Positions 49,186 to 58,011 are shown, counted from the first letter of the stretch. The stretch is 64,000 nt of DNA from Candidatus Accumulibacter sp. 66-26 (GCA_001897745.1 MKUH01000001.1:1-64000); one strand, 5' to 3'. Program-made: numbers and translations. The notes: generated from the letters alone by a model not told the origin.

Positions 49186-51177
49186 ATGTCGAACGAATCC
49201 GCCGCGACCGCGGCCCTCCCCTCTCCCGCGCTTTCGGCGCTTTCCGGCCTGCTCCTCGTCGGCCAGCCCAACGTCGGAAAATCGGTCCTCTTCCACGCGC
49301 TGACCGGCCGCTACGTCACCGTTTCCAACTATCCCGGGACCACCGTCGAAGTCTCGCGCGGCAAGGCGCAGGCGCTCGGCGGCCTGTCCGTGCTCGACAC
49401 GCCCGGCGTCATCTCGCTGCCCTCGCGCACCGGCGACGAACACGCCACGACGCGCGCCCTGCTCGACGAGCAGAACGCCACGCTGCTCCAGGTCGGCGAC
49501 GCCAAGAACCTGCGCCGCAGCCTGCAGCTCGCCGTGCTGCTCGCCGAAATGGGCCGCCCGATGCTGCTCGCGCTGAACATGGTCGACGAGGCCGAGGCGC
49601 GCGGCGCGCGCGTCGATGCCGCCGCGCTGAGTGCCGAACTCGGCCTGCAGGTACTGCCGACAGTCGCCACGCGCGGCAAGGGCGTCGCCGAGCTGCGCGC
49701 GGCCATTCCGCAGGCCGCCGTGCCGCGCTTCCGCCTCGAATACCCAGCCGACGTGGAAAGCACGCTCGACCGCCTGGCCGGCCAGCTCGCCGCGCTGCCG
49801 CAGGCGCCGACGCTCGCGCCGCGCGCCCTCGGCCTGCTCTTCCTGGCCGGCGACGGCGAACTCGAAAGCTGGCTGGCCGAGCGCCTGCCGCCCGGCACGC
49901 TCGATGCCATGCGCGAGCTGCGCGACACGCTGCAGCTCGACTACCCCGAACCGCTCTCCGCCATCCTGCAGCAGACGCGCATGGCCTGCGCCGACCGCAT
50001 CGCCGGCCGCGTCCTGCGCCAGACGCCGCAGGGCGCCAACACCTTCGCGCAGAAGCTCGGCGCGCTTTCCGTCAACCCGCGCTGGGGCTGGCCCATCCTG
50101 CTCGTCGTGCTCTACGCCATCTATTGGTTCGTCGGCGAATTCGGCGCCGGCACGCTGGTCGGCCTGCTCGAGGAGGACCTCTTCGGCACGATCGTCAACC
50201 CGTGGTTCGAAGGCGCCGTGCGCGACGCCGTGCCCTGGCCCTGGCTGTCCGACCTGCTGATCGGCCCCTACGGCCTATGGACGATGGGCATGACCTACGC
50301 GCTGGCGCTGATCCTGCCGATCGTCACCACCTTCTTCATCGCCTTCGGCGCACTCGAGGACTCGGGCTACTTCTCGCGCCTGACCGTGCTCTCCAACAAG
50401 AGCTTCAGCAAGATCGGCCTGAACGGCCGCGCCGTGCTGCCGATGGTGCTCGGCCTCGGCTGCGTGACGATGGCGACGCTGACCACGCGCATCCTGCACA
50501 GCCCGCGCGAGAAGCTGATCGTCACCTTCCTGCTCGCGCTCGCCATCCCCTGCTCGGCGCAGCTCGGCGTCGTCATGGGCATGCTCGCCGGCATCTCGTT
50601 CGGCGCCACGCTGATCTGGTTCGGCATCGTCCTTTTCGTCCTCGTCACCGTCGGCTGGCTCGCCAACCGCGTCATCAAGGGCCGCCGCATCCCGCTCATG
50701 ACCGAACTGCCGCCGCTCCGCCTGCCGGCCGTCGGCAACGTGCTGACCAAGACCTGGGCGCGCCTCAAGTGGTACCTCGTCGAAGTGATCCCGCTCTTCC
50801 TGATCGGCTCCTTCCTGCTCTACGCACTCGACCGGATCGGCGCCCTGCCCTGGCTGATCGAGGCCGGCGAACCGCTCGTCACCGGCTGGCTCGGCCTGCC
50901 CAAGGAGGCCTCGGCGGCCTTCCTGATGGGCTTCCTGCGCCGCGACTTCGGCGCCACCGGCCTGTTCGCCATGGGCGCCGCGCTGAGCCCGGCGCAGATG
51001 GTCGTCGGCATCGTCACGCTGACCCTCTTCGTGCCCTGCTTCGCCAGCCTGATGATGATCGTCAAGGAGCACGGCGCGCGCCGCGCCGCCCTGATGCTCG
51101 CCCTGATCATGCCGTTCGCCTTCTTCCTCGGCGGCGTGCTCCGCTTCGCGCTGGCCCTCGCCGGCTGGGGACAATGA
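49186..51177 (+). CDS. feoB: Ferrous iron transport protein B
   Basis: This 663-residue inner-membrane Fe2+ transporter has an N-terminal G domain with G1 GQPNVGKSVLF (about 26-36), G2 YPGTTVE, G3 DTPG and G4 NMVDE. A helical spacer and a membrane domain with Gate motifs follow (GLGCVTMATLTTR and LAIPCSAQLGV). It is about 100 residues shorter than E. coli FeoB. It precedes feoA, the reverse of the usual order, and overlaps it by ATGA. Confidence 0.95.
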   Translation: MSNESAATAALPSPALSALSGLLLVGQPNVGKSVLFHALTGRYVTVSNYPGTTVEVSRGKAQALGGLSVLDTPGVISLPSRTGDEHATTRALLDEQNATLLQVGDAKNLRRSLQLAVLLAEMGRPMLLALNMVDEAEARGARVDAAALSAELGLQVLPTVATRGKGVAELRAAIPQAAVPRFRLEYPADVESTLDRLAGQLAALPQAPTLAPRALGLLFLAGDGELESWLAERLPPGTLDAMRELRDTLQLDYPEPLSAILQQTRMACADRIAGRVLRQTPQGANTFAQKLGALSVNPRWGWPILLVVLYAIYWFVGEFGAGTLVGLLEEDLFGTIVNPWFEGAVRDAVPWPWLSDLLIGPYGLWTMGMTYALALILPIVTTFFIAFGALEDSGYFSRLTVLSNKSFSKIGLNGRAVLPMVLGLGCVTMATLTTRILHSPREKLIVTFLLALAIPCSAQLGVVMGMLAGISFGATLIWFGIVLFVLVTVGWLANRVIKGRRIPLMTELPPLRLPAVGNVLTKTWARLKWYLVEVIPLFLIGSFLLYALDRIGALPWLIEAGEPLVTGWLGLPKEASAAFLMGFLRRDFGATGLFAMGAALSPAQMVVGIVTLTLFVPCFASLMMIVKEHGARRAALMLALIMPFAFFLGGVLRFALALAGWGQ

Positions 51178-51467
51178 CCATGAAACGCAAACCGCACACC
51201 CAACACGCCCCGCACCGCCGGAGCGCGCCGGACACCCTGCGCGGCGTGCGCCCCGGCGCCCTGACGCGCATCGCCGGCTTCGCCGCCGACACCGCCGGCG
51301 ACCTGCGCGAGCGCCTGCTCGCCTACGGCCTGATCCCCGGCCAGACGCTGCGCGTGCTCGCCCAGCGACCGCTCACGGTGGTCCAGATCGAGCACACCGA
51401 ACTGGCCCTCGAAGACATCCTCGCCGCCTGCGTCGAAGTCGAAGCGGCGCCGGACGCGGCGGCGTAG
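51174..51467 (+). CDS. feoA: Ferrous iron transport protein A
   Basis: This 97-residue cytoplasmic SH3-like protein stimulates FeoB. The domain (about 22-88) has LRGVRPGALTRIAGF, LRERLLAYGLIPGQTLRVL and a terminal VVQIEHTELALEDILA. A basic 20-residue N-terminal extension precedes it. The ATG overlaps the feoB stop; a second ATG two codons later is possible. Confidence 0.92.
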   Translation: MTMKRKPHTQHAPHRRSAPDTLRGVRPGALTRIAGFAADTAGDLRERLLAYGLIPGQTLRVLAQRPLTVVQIEHTELALEDILAACVEVEAAPDAAA

Positions 51468-51788
51468 CGCGAACGGGGCGCGAACGGGGCGCGCACCGCC
51501 CGGGCGTCCCCGCGTTCCCGCCCCGCCGGAACGCGCCATTGCGGCGACGGCTGCCGGCGCCTCGTCGCCGCGCGTTGCGGGCGGGGCATGCACACGCGAA
51601 GTCTCGCCTGCCAGCGGAAATCTCGACGGAAACGGATGGCAAAAAGGCGGCCAGAAAGGCGGTAAAACGAGCGCCGACGCGCGCTGCGCGGGCGCGGCGA
51701 TTGGACCTCGGGCGAAGGCGATGGCATGATCCCCTCCGGACTGCCGCAGGCTGCCTGAAGAACAACGAGAATCCCGAAAGGAGTCGCC
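51468..51788. other. Intergenic region before mgtC
   Basis: No gene is seen in this 321-base stretch. There is a short direct repeat GCGAACGGGG near 51470-51491 and a good ribosome site (GAAAGGAG) just before the next gene. No clear terminator, Fur box or Mg2+ riboswitch is recognisable by eye. Confidence 0.45.
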
Positions 51789-52481
51789 ATGGACGCCGAT
51801 TACGTCATCATCACCCTCCATCTGATCGGCGCACTGGTTGCCGGCGGTGTCATCGGACTCGAACGCAGCTTCCACGCGCGGCCGGCCGGCTTCCGCACGC
51901 ACACGCTGGTCTGCCTGGCCTCCAGTCTGCTCATGCTGGTCACGCTCTACCAATGGAAGTGGCTGCCGGGCGTGCCGCTCGACACCATCCGCACCGACCC
52001 GACGCGCATGGCGCAGGGCATCATGACCGGCATCGGCTTCCTCGGCGCCGGCGTGATCTTCAAGGAAGGCCTCAGCGTGCGCGGCCTGACCACCGCCGCG
52101 TCGATCTGGATCACGGCGGCGATCGGCATCCTGATGGGCGTCGGCTTCTACTTCCCGGCCATCCTTGCCACCGTGCTGACCATCGGCATCCTTTCCGTCT
52201 TCCGCTGGCTCGAAGCGAAGATGCCGCAGCACTCCTACGCACACCACCACATCCGCTTCGCGCGCAACGAGGTGATGACCGAGGCGGAGGTGCGTGCGCT
52301 GCTCGTCGAGCATGGCTTCACGGTGAGCAACATCAGCTACCGCACCAGCGACGACGGCCTGTGGTTCGAGTACCGCATGGTCATCCGCACGACGCGCGCC
52401 GACAACCCGGCGGCGCTCGCCACGTCCCTGCGTGGCCTGCCGCAGGTGCGCTCCTTCCGCATCTCGCCGACCGGCGACTGA
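51789..52481 (+). CDS. MgtC/SapB-family membrane protein
   Basis: This 230-residue inner-membrane protein has five helices in the MgtC domain (about 1-145) and a C-terminal soluble domain. Family motifs are GGVIGLERSFHARPAGFRTH, MTGIGFLGAGVIFKEG and VRGLTTAASIWITAAIG. Members help survival at low Mg2+ and affect ATP synthase, but the function of non-virulence homologues is poorly known. Confidence 0.88.
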   Translation: MDADYVIITLHLIGALVAGGVIGLERSFHARPAGFRTHTLVCLASSLLMLVTLYQWKWLPGVPLDTIRTDPTRMAQGIMTGIGFLGAGVIFKEGLSVRGLTTAASIWITAAIGILMGVGFYFPAILATVLTIGILSVFRWLEAKMPQHSYAHHHIRFARNEVMTEAEVRALLVEHGFTVSNISYRTSDDGLWFEYRMVIRTTRADNPAALATSLRGLPQVRSFRISPTGD

Positions 52482-52526
52482 GGCGCCGGCCGCTACGTTC
52501 ACGCGTTTTCCACGCCTCTTCCGCGC

Positions 52527-52961
52527 ATGCACGCATTGATCGTCCGCCCGGCCCGCGCCGCCGACCGCGCGGCGCTGGCCCGCCTCTACCTCGCCTCGCG
52601 CCGGCACGCCTTCCACTGGCTGCCGGCGGACGCCTGCGCGCTCGCCGACTTCGAGGCGGCGACGGCCGGCGAGGAAATCCTCGTCGCCGAACGCGACGGC
52701 GAGCCGCTCGGCTTCGCTTCGGTGTGGCTGCCCGACAGTTTCCTGCACCACCTTTTCGTCGCCCCCGGGCACCTGCGGCAAGGCATCGGCCGCGCGCTGC
52801 TCGACGCCTGCGCAACGCTGCCCGGCGGCTGCACGACGCTCAAGTGCCTGGTGCGCAACGCCGAGGCGCTGCGCTTCTACGCGGCGCAGGGCTGGCGCGC
52901 CGAAGCGGAAGGCGGCACCGGCGACGACGCCTGGCTGCTCCTGCGCAGGCACGGTGCCTAA
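52527..52961 (+). CDS. GNAT-family N-acetyltransferase
   Basis: This 144-residue protein has a complete GNAT fold: N-terminal IVRPARAADRAALARLYL, acetyl-CoA-binding motif A HHLFVAPGHLRQGIGRALLD (with the Q/RxxGxG/A loop) and a C-terminal NAEALRFYAAQGW. The substrate is unknown. Its 3' end overlaps by four bases the convergent gene. Confidence 0.85.
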   Translation: MHALIVRPARAADRAALARLYLASRRHAFHWLPADACALADFEAATAGEEILVAERDGEPLGFASVWLPDSFLHHLFVAPGHLRQGIGRALLDACATLPGGCTTLKCLVRNAEALRFYAAQGWRAEAEGGTGDDAWLLLRRHGA

Positions 52962-53551
52962 GCCGCCCCCCGCTCCGCCCGCTCGCTCCGCGCTCCCCGC
53001 TCGTCCCGCGTTTCCCATGCTTCCCGGACGCGCCGCTCGTCCGCCGGCGCGCCGGACAGGGCGATCGTCGCGCACGCTTCGCCGGCGCCGAGGCGGATGC
53101 TGAAGCCGAGTTCGCGCGCCATGTTGAGCACCGACGCGTTGCCGGTCATGCACGCCAGCGCCGCGAGCCCTTCGCCCGCCGCGCACGCCATGGCCGCGAC
53201 GAACAGGCGGCGGCCGAGTCCGCGCCGGCGCCAGGCGGGCAGCACGCTGAGTCCGAATTCGGCCTGCGGCGGCTGCAGCGCGACGTGCGCGAGACCGATC
53301 AGGACGCCGCGCGAGGGCGTGCCGGCGCCCACCGCCAGGATGCCGTCGCGCGCGAAGTCGAGCGCGGCGACGTAGTCGGCGAGCGTCGCGTCGCTCGCCG
53401 TATGGCCGAAGCGCAGGTAGCGGTCGTCGGCGTCGAGCGCGCGCAGGTGGCGCAGCACGGCGTCGCGCGCCGTGCCGCCGCCGTCCAGGCGCCGCACGCG
53501 CCAGCTGCCGCCGGGCGGCGGCGCGTTGCCGCCCGGCAGGGCGCGGATCAC
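52958..53551 (-). CDS. GNAT-family N-acetyltransferase in the nrd operon
   Basis: This 197-residue protein starts with a GTG that overlaps the nrdB stop (GTGA). GNAT features are DDRYLRFGHTASDATLADYV, FGLSVLPAWRRRGLGRRLF (acetyl-CoA loop) and NASVLNMARELGF. The C-terminal 30 residues are rich in Arg and Glu. It is the last gene of the leftward nrd unit. Substrate unknown. Confidence 0.8.
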   Translation of the reverse strand: MIRALPGGNAPPPGGSWRVRRLDGGGTARDAVLRHLRALDADDRYLRFGHTASDATLADYVAALDFARDGILAVGAGTPSRGVLIGLAHVALQPPQAEFGLSVLPAWRRRGLGRRLFVAAMACAAGEGLAALACMTGNASVLNMARELGFSIRLGAGEACATIALSGAPADERRVREAWETRDERGARSERAERGAA

Positions 53552-54669
53552 TCCCACGTCAGCGCCCCGCCCGTCTGGTACTCGGTGACGCGCGTCTCGA
53601 AGAAATTCTTCTCCTTGCGCATGTTCACCTGCTCGTCGAGCCAGGGCAGGACGTTGCGCGCGCCCGGGAAAGGCTCGTCGAGCCCGAGCTGGCGCGCGCG
53701 CCGGTTGGCGACGTGGCGGAACTGCTCGACGTGCAGGTCGGCGCTGTAGCCGAGCAGCGGTTCGCGCAGGATGAAGCCGGCATAGGCCCGCTCCGCCGCT
53801 TCGGACTCCTGCCACAGCTCGGCGACCGCGCGCGGGTCGAGCTGCAGCTTCTCCTCGGCGATCAGCTGGCGCACGACGCGGATGCCGAAGGCGCAATGCA
53901 TCACCTCGTCGCGCATGATGTACTGCAGCTGCTCGGCGGTGCCCTTCATCAGCCCGCGCCGCTGCAGCGAGAAGATCGGCGAGAAGCCGTTGTAGAACCA
54001 GCAGCCCTCGAAGACGGCGGCGAAGAAGAGGTAGGAGAGCGCGAACTCGTGCAGCGTGTCGCGATCCGTCAGATCGAGGTCGGAACGCAGGATCGACGAC
54101 AGACGCCGGTTGGCGAGCGCGATCTTGCCGTGAATTTCCGGCACCACGCGGTAGCGGTTGTAGATCTCGCGCTGGTCGATGCCCAGCGTCTCGATGCAGT
54201 GCTGGTAGGTCCAGGTGTGCAGCGCTTCCTCGTACACCTGGCGCGCCTGGTAGATCTGCAGCTCGGGCGCGCTCATCTTCTCCATCACGGCGAGGCCGAT
54301 GTTGCGCATGGCGAGGATGTCGGAGGTCGTCAGGTAGGCGAGCACGTTTTCGAAGACGTGGCGCTCGGCCGGATTGAGCTTGTGATGGTAGTCGTGCACG
54401 TCCTGCGCCATGCCGATCTCGAGCGGCGTCCAGTGGTTGCGGTTGGCGTTCAGGAAGAACTGCCAGGCCCACGGGTACTTGAAGGGCGCCAGCTGGTTGA
54501 TGTCGGCGCGGCCGTTGACCACGCGCTTGTCCTCGGGGTCGATCGGCGCGAGGCCGGCCGGCGCCGGCGGCGCACCGGCGGGCGCGGAGTTCGTGGCGGA
54601 CGCGGCGGACGCGGCGGACGCGGCGGGCGGCGGGGTGTCCCAATCGTCGAATGCAAGGCTGGTTTTCAT
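53548..54669 (-). CDS. nrdB: Class I ribonucleotide reductase beta subunit
   Basis: This 373-residue di-iron protein should form the tyrosyl radical for aerobic deoxynucleotide synthesis. Ligands appear in TTSDILAMRN (Asp), YEEALHTWTYQH (Glu and His, with the radical Tyr four residues after that His), FFAAVFEGCWFY (Glu) and RDEVMHCAFG (Glu, His). The radical Tyr is present, so it is not a class Ic enzyme. The N-terminus has an Ala/Ser-rich insertion (about 12-40) coded by a short tandem repeat. No nrdA is in the window; it lies 30 bases after nrdG, in an anaerobic-enzyme operon. Confidence 0.92.
   Translation of the reverse strand: MKTSLAFDDWDTPPPAASAASAASATNSAPAGAPPAPAGLAPIDPEDKRVVNGRADINQLAPFKYPWAWQFFLNANRNHWTPLEIGMAQDVHDYHHKLNPAERHVFENVLAYLTTSDILAMRNIGLAVMEKMSAPELQIYQARQVYEEALHTWTYQHCIETLGIDQREIYNRYRVVPEIHGKIALANRRLSSILRSDLDLTDRDTLHEFALSYLFFAAVFEGCWFYNGFSPIFSLQRRGLMKGTAEQLQYIMRDEVMHCAFGIRVVRQLIAEEKLQLDPRAVAELWQESEAAERAYAGFILREPLLGYSADLHVEQFRHVANRRARQLGLDEPFPGARNVLPWLDEQVNMRKEKNFFETRVTEYQTGGALTWE
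54596..54622. repeat. Three perfect 9-bp tandem repeats inside nrdB
   Basis: GCGGACGCG occurs three times in a row, coding on the minus strand for a run of Ala and Ser in the flexible N-terminus. The unit is a multiple of three, so copy-number change would not shift the frame. Confidence 0.85.
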
Positions 54670-54699
54670 CGTGAGTTTCTCCGTGTTCTTCGGTTTTTT

Positions 54700-55371
54700 T
54701 CAGTGACGCAGTTCGACGCACGCCACAAAATCCGCCGCCGCCCGCCGCAGCGGCTCCGGCAGCGGCGCGGCGGCGCGTCCGTCGGCGCGGCAGGTCTGCA
54801 GCACCAGGCGCGACACGCCGAGATCGGCCAGCTGGCCGGCGAGGCGCGCCATGTCGTCGGCGCCGAGCAGGTCTTCCGGCACGGTGCAGCGGACTTCGTG
54901 CGCGACGCCCGAGGCGAGCAGCAGGGACAGCGCCTCGCGCGCCGCACCGCCGTCGTCGGCACCGGTGATGCGCGCGTAGTCGCCGAACGGCGCCTTGACG
55001 TCGAAGCCGACCCAGTCGAGCAGCGGCAGGACGGCGGCCAGCCGACGCGGGTAGACGCCGGCCGTGTGCAGCGCCGTGGCGAAGCCGAGCGCGCGCGCGT
55101 CGGCGAGCGCGGCGGCGAGGCCGCGCTGCAGCAGCGGCTCGCCGCCGCTGAAGACGACGCCGTCGAGCAGGCCGCGCCGCGTTTCCAGCCACGCCGCGAC
55201 TTCCGGCCACGCGCGCGCCTCGCCCCGCGCCGGAAGCAGGTGCGGGTTGTGGCAATAGCCGCAGCGCCACGGGCAGCCCTGGCAGAAGACGACGGCGGCC
55301 AGGCGGCCGGGAAAGTCGATGGTGGTGAACGGCGCGAGGCCGCCCACCGCCAGCGTCTCCCGTTCAGACAC
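54700..55371 (-). CDS. nrdG: Anaerobic ribonucleotide reductase activating protein
   Basis: This 223-residue radical-SAM activase forms the glycyl radical on NrdD. The [4Fe-4S] motif is CPWRCGYC (in FCQGCPWRCGYCHNPHLL), the SAM-contact motif is VVFSGGEPLLQ, and it begins LAVGGLAPFTTIDFPGRLAA. A GTG start at 55371 overlaps the small glycyl-radical gene by eight bases. Confidence 0.92.
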   Translation of the reverse strand: MSERETLAVGGLAPFTTIDFPGRLAAVVFCQGCPWRCGYCHNPHLLPARGEARAWPEVAAWLETRRGLLDGVVFSGGEPLLQRGLAAALADARALGFATALHTAGVYPRRLAAVLPLLDWVGFDVKAPFGDYARITGADDGGAAREALSLLLASGVAHEVRCTVPEDLLGADDMARLAGQLADLGVSRLVLQTCRADGRAAAPLPEPLRRAAADFVACVELRH

Positions 55372-55555
55372 GGGCGGCCGGGAAATGGCAGGGTTGGCAA
55401 GGCTCGGCGAAATGCCGGCGCTCGCGGTGCTCGCCCTGCTTGCCGGGGTTGAACTCGGAAACGGGCCGGTGATAGCCCATGACGCGCGTCCATACTTCGC
55501 AGCGCTGGCGTTCGTGGTCGTGCAGGGTGGCGTTCTTGGCGCACATATCGGACAT
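55364..55555 (-). CDS. Separate glycyl-radical domain of anaerobic ribonucleotide reductase
   Basis: This 63-residue protein (MSDMCAKNATLHDHERQRCE...) matches the extreme C-terminus of NrdD. TRVMGYHRPVSEFNPGKQGE corresponds to the glycyl-radical loop (E. coli RRVCGYLGSPDARPFNAGKQ), so the radical Gly is most likely the one in MGY. It has its own ATG behind AAAGGAA, 28 bases past the nrdD stop and in a different frame. It should assemble with the large subunit, which lacks this loop. A CxxC-like pair near the C-terminus (EPCQPCHF) is also present. Confidence 0.85.
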   Translation of the reverse strand: MSDMCAKNATLHDHERQRCEVWTRVMGYHRPVSEFNPGKQGEHRERRHFAEPCQPCHFPAARV

Positions 55556-55583
55556 GCTTGTTCCTTTCGCTGAGGTTGAAAAA

Positions 55584-57650
55584 TCAGTGCGCCGGCCCGC
55601 GCCGGGCGAGCAGTTCCTCGTCGCACTTCGGACAGAACTCGTGCTCGCCGGCGAGGTAGCCGTGCTTCGGGCAGATCGAGAAGGTCGGCGTGATCGTGAT
55701 GTAGGGCAGCCGGAAGTTCGACAGCGCCGTGCGCACCAGCTGCCGGCAGGCGGCCGGGCTGGAGATGCGCTCGCGCATGTAGAGGTGGAGCACGGTGCCG
55801 CCGGTATAGCGCGTCTGCAGCGCGTCCTGCCGCGTCAGCGCCTCGAAGGGATCGTCGGTGAAGCCGACCGGCAGCTGCGAGGAGTTGGTGTAGTACGGCT
55901 TCTCCGCCGTTCCGGCCTGCAGGATGCCGGGCCAGCGCTTGCGGTCCTCGCGCGCGAAACGGTAGGTCGTGCCCTCGGCCGGCGTCGCTTCGAGGTTGTA
56001 GAGGTTGCCGGTCGCCTCCTGATAGTCGCGCATGCGCTCGCGCAGGCGGTCGAGCAGGCGCAGCGCGAGCGCCTCGCCGGCCGCGGCGGTGATGTCCTCG
56101 GCGCCGCCGCTGAAGTTGCGCACCATCTCGTTGATGCCGTTCACGCCGATCGTCGAGAAGTGGTTGCGCAGCGTACCGAGGTAGCGCTTCGTGTACGGGA
56201 AGAGGCCGTCGTCCATCAGGCGCTGCACGACCTTGCGCTTGATCTCCAGGCTGTCGCGCGCCATGTCGGCGAGGCGGTCGACGCGCGCCATCAGCGCCGC
56301 CTCGTCGCCGGCGTGGAGAAAGCCGAGGCGCGCGCAGTTGATCGTCACGACGCCGATCGAGCCGGTCTGCTCGGCCGAGCCGAAGAGTCCGTTGCCGCGC
56401 TTCAGAAGCTCGCGCAGATCGAGCTGCAGGCGGCAGCACATCGAGCGCACCTGATTCGGCTTCATGTCCGAGTTGAGGAAGTTCTGGAAGTACGGCAGGC
56501 CGTATTTCGCCGTCATTGCGAACAGGCGCTCGGCGTTCTCCGACGCCCAGGGGAAATCCTCGGTGACGTTGTAGGTCGGAATCGGGAAGGTGAAGGCGCG
56601 GCCGCGCCGGTCGCCGGCGCTCATGACCTCGATGTAGGCGCGGTTGATGAGGTCCATCTCGGCCTGCAGCTCGCCGTAGGCGAAGGGCATCTCGACGCCG
56701 CCGATCACCGGCACCTGCTCGCGCAGGTCCTCCGGGCAGACCCAGTCGAAGGTGAGGTTGGTGAAGGGCGTCTGCGTGCCCCAGCGCGATGGCACGTTGA
56801 GGTTGTAGATGAATTCCTGCATGCCCTGGCGCACCTGCTCGAAGGAAAGCCCGTCCTTCTTCACGAAGGGCGCGAGATAGGTGTCGAAGGAGCTGAAGGC
56901 CTGGGCGCCGGCCCATTCGTTCTGCAGCGTGCCGAGGAAGTTCACCATCTGCCCGAGCGCGCTCGAAAAATGCTTCGGCGGATCGGCCTCGGGCTTGCCG
57001 GGCACGCCGTTGAAGCCTTCGTAAAGCACCTGGCGCAGCGACCAGCCGGCGCAGTAGCCCGAGAGCATGTCGAGGTCGTGGATGTGGAGGTCGGCGTCGC
57101 GGTGCGCCTGGCCGATCTCCGGCGGATAGACGTGCGACAGCCAGTAGTTGGCGACCACCTTGCCGGAGACGTTGAGGATCAGCCCGCCGAGCGAGTAGCC
57201 CTGGTTGGCGTTGGCGCGCACGCGCCAGTCGGCGCGGTCGACGTACTCGTCGATGGCGGAACCGACGTCGACCAGCGTGCGCCTGTCCTCGCGCAGCCGG
57301 CGGTGCTGCTCGCGGTAGGCGACGTAGGCGCGGAAAGTGGCGAGATGGTTGGCGTCGACCAGCGTCTGTTCGACGATGTCCTGCACCTGTTCGACGGTCG
57401 GCGCCGAGGCGCCGAAGCGGTGGCGCAGGAACTTGAGGACGCGGGCGGCGAGCAGCTGCGCCTCGTCGGCCTCGAACTCGCCGCTGGCGTTGCCCGCGCG
57501 CTCCAGCGCACGGGCGATCCGCCCGGCGACGAAGGGCGCGTCGCCGCCGTCGCGCTTGAGGATGCGCGAGGGCAGCGCCGGCGTCGGCGGAAATTCCCGC
57601 GCCGCGCGGCCGTCCGGTGTTTCAAGGTGTTGATTCTGTCGATCCTGCAC
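55584..57650 (-). CDS. nrdD: Anaerobic ribonucleoside-triphosphate reductase, large part
   Basis: This 688-residue protein reduces nucleoside triphosphates without oxygen. An N-terminal ATP-cone (about 28-120, SRILKRDGGDAPF) controls activity. The ten-stranded barrel includes HIHDLDMLSGYCAGW, QMVNFLGTLQNEWAGAQAF and RSMCCRLQLDLREL, the last with active-site cysteines. It ends at the zinc-site region FSICPKHGYLAG and EFCPKCDEELLARR, where complete NrdD proteins would continue into the glycyl-radical loop. That loop is coded by the next gene. Start is GTG at 57650 behind GGAGAG, both buried in a helix with upstream leader sequence. Confidence 0.93.
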   Translation of the reverse strand: MQDRQNQHLETPDGRAAREFPPTPALPSRILKRDGGDAPFVAGRIARALERAGNASGEFEADEAQLLAARVLKFLRHRFGASAPTVEQVQDIVEQTLVDANHLATFRAYVAYREQHRRLREDRRTLVDVGSAIDEYVDRADWRVRANANQGYSLGGLILNVSGKVVANYWLSHVYPPEIGQAHRDADLHIHDLDMLSGYCAGWSLRQVLYEGFNGVPGKPEADPPKHFSSALGQMVNFLGTLQNEWAGAQAFSSFDTYLAPFVKKDGLSFEQVRQGMQEFIYNLNVPSRWGTQTPFTNLTFDWVCPEDLREQVPVIGGVEMPFAYGELQAEMDLINRAYIEVMSAGDRRGRAFTFPIPTYNVTEDFPWASENAERLFAMTAKYGLPYFQNFLNSDMKPNQVRSMCCRLQLDLRELLKRGNGLFGSAEQTGSIGVVTINCARLGFLHAGDEAALMARVDRLADMARDSLEIKRKVVQRLMDDGLFPYTKRYLGTLRNHFSTIGVNGINEMVRNFSGGAEDITAAAGEALALRLLDRLRERMRDYQEATGNLYNLEATPAEGTTYRFAREDRKRWPGILQAGTAEKPYYTNSSQLPVGFTDDPFEALTRQDALQTRYTGGTVLHLYMRERISSPAACRQLVRTALSNFRLPYITITPTFSICPKHGYLAGEHEFCPKCDEELLARRGPAH

Positions 57651-57689
57651 TGCGCTCTCCCCGAGTTGGCGGCGCGGGGAGTGCAGGAT
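57642..57689 (-). promoter_or_regulatory. Helix sequestering the nrdD ribosome site and GTG start
   Basis: On the minus strand a 10-bp stem (57680-57689 with 57642-57651) and an inner 5-bp stem (57675-57679 with 57659-57663) enclose the GGGGAG ribosome site and the GTG start. This looks like the expression platform of the upstream cobalamin riboswitch, closing translation when B12 is bound. Confidence 0.75.
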
Positions 57690-57807
57690 GATGTAGCGGC
57701 GGGTGGGGTTTCGAACCGGCCCCGGTGCGGGACCGCGGCAGAGAAAAACCCTGCGCCACCGTCGTCATCGCCCCAGGAGACACCCCGCCCCTATAGACAA
57801 AGATTCG

Positions 57808-58005
57808 ACGGCAGGTCTCCTGGCTCTCGGGTCTTCGCTCCTTGCCGGCCTTCCCGGAACCCTGCGGTTCCAGTGGCGCTAGTGGCAAGAGCTCGCCGAT
57901 TACAGTTGCGGGGGCAGCTCCGGAATGTCCGGCCTCCCCTGCTTTCGTGCAAGGCGGAGGCCGCGACCGGATTCCCTATTAATCCCTTTTCGGGGAACCA
58001 TCAGT
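57808..58005 (-). promoter_or_regulatory. Cobalamin riboswitch of the nrd operon
   Basis: Read leftwards, the conserved elements occur in order: GGTTCCCCG and AAAAGGGAAT-like start, GCTGCCCCCGCAACTGTAA, GCCACTGG, GGGAAGGC and the B12 box AGCCAGGAGACCTGCC (57810-57825). It lies between a sigma-70 promoter and nrdD and should lower nrdD expression when cobalamin is plentiful. Control of a B12-independent reductase by such a switch is known in Streptomyces and implies a B12-dependent class II enzyme elsewhere in the genome. Confidence 0.95.
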
Positions 58006-58011
58006 GCCCGG

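Noticed and set aside
55584..55586. nrdD TGA as selenocysteine or read-through codon joining the glycyl-radical domain
   Set aside because: The small gene is in a different frame and has its own ribosome site and ATG, so read-through would not reach it.
57622..57888. 88-codon leftward frame in the nrd leader
   Set aside because: It overlaps the cobalamin riboswitch and the start-site helix and has no domain.
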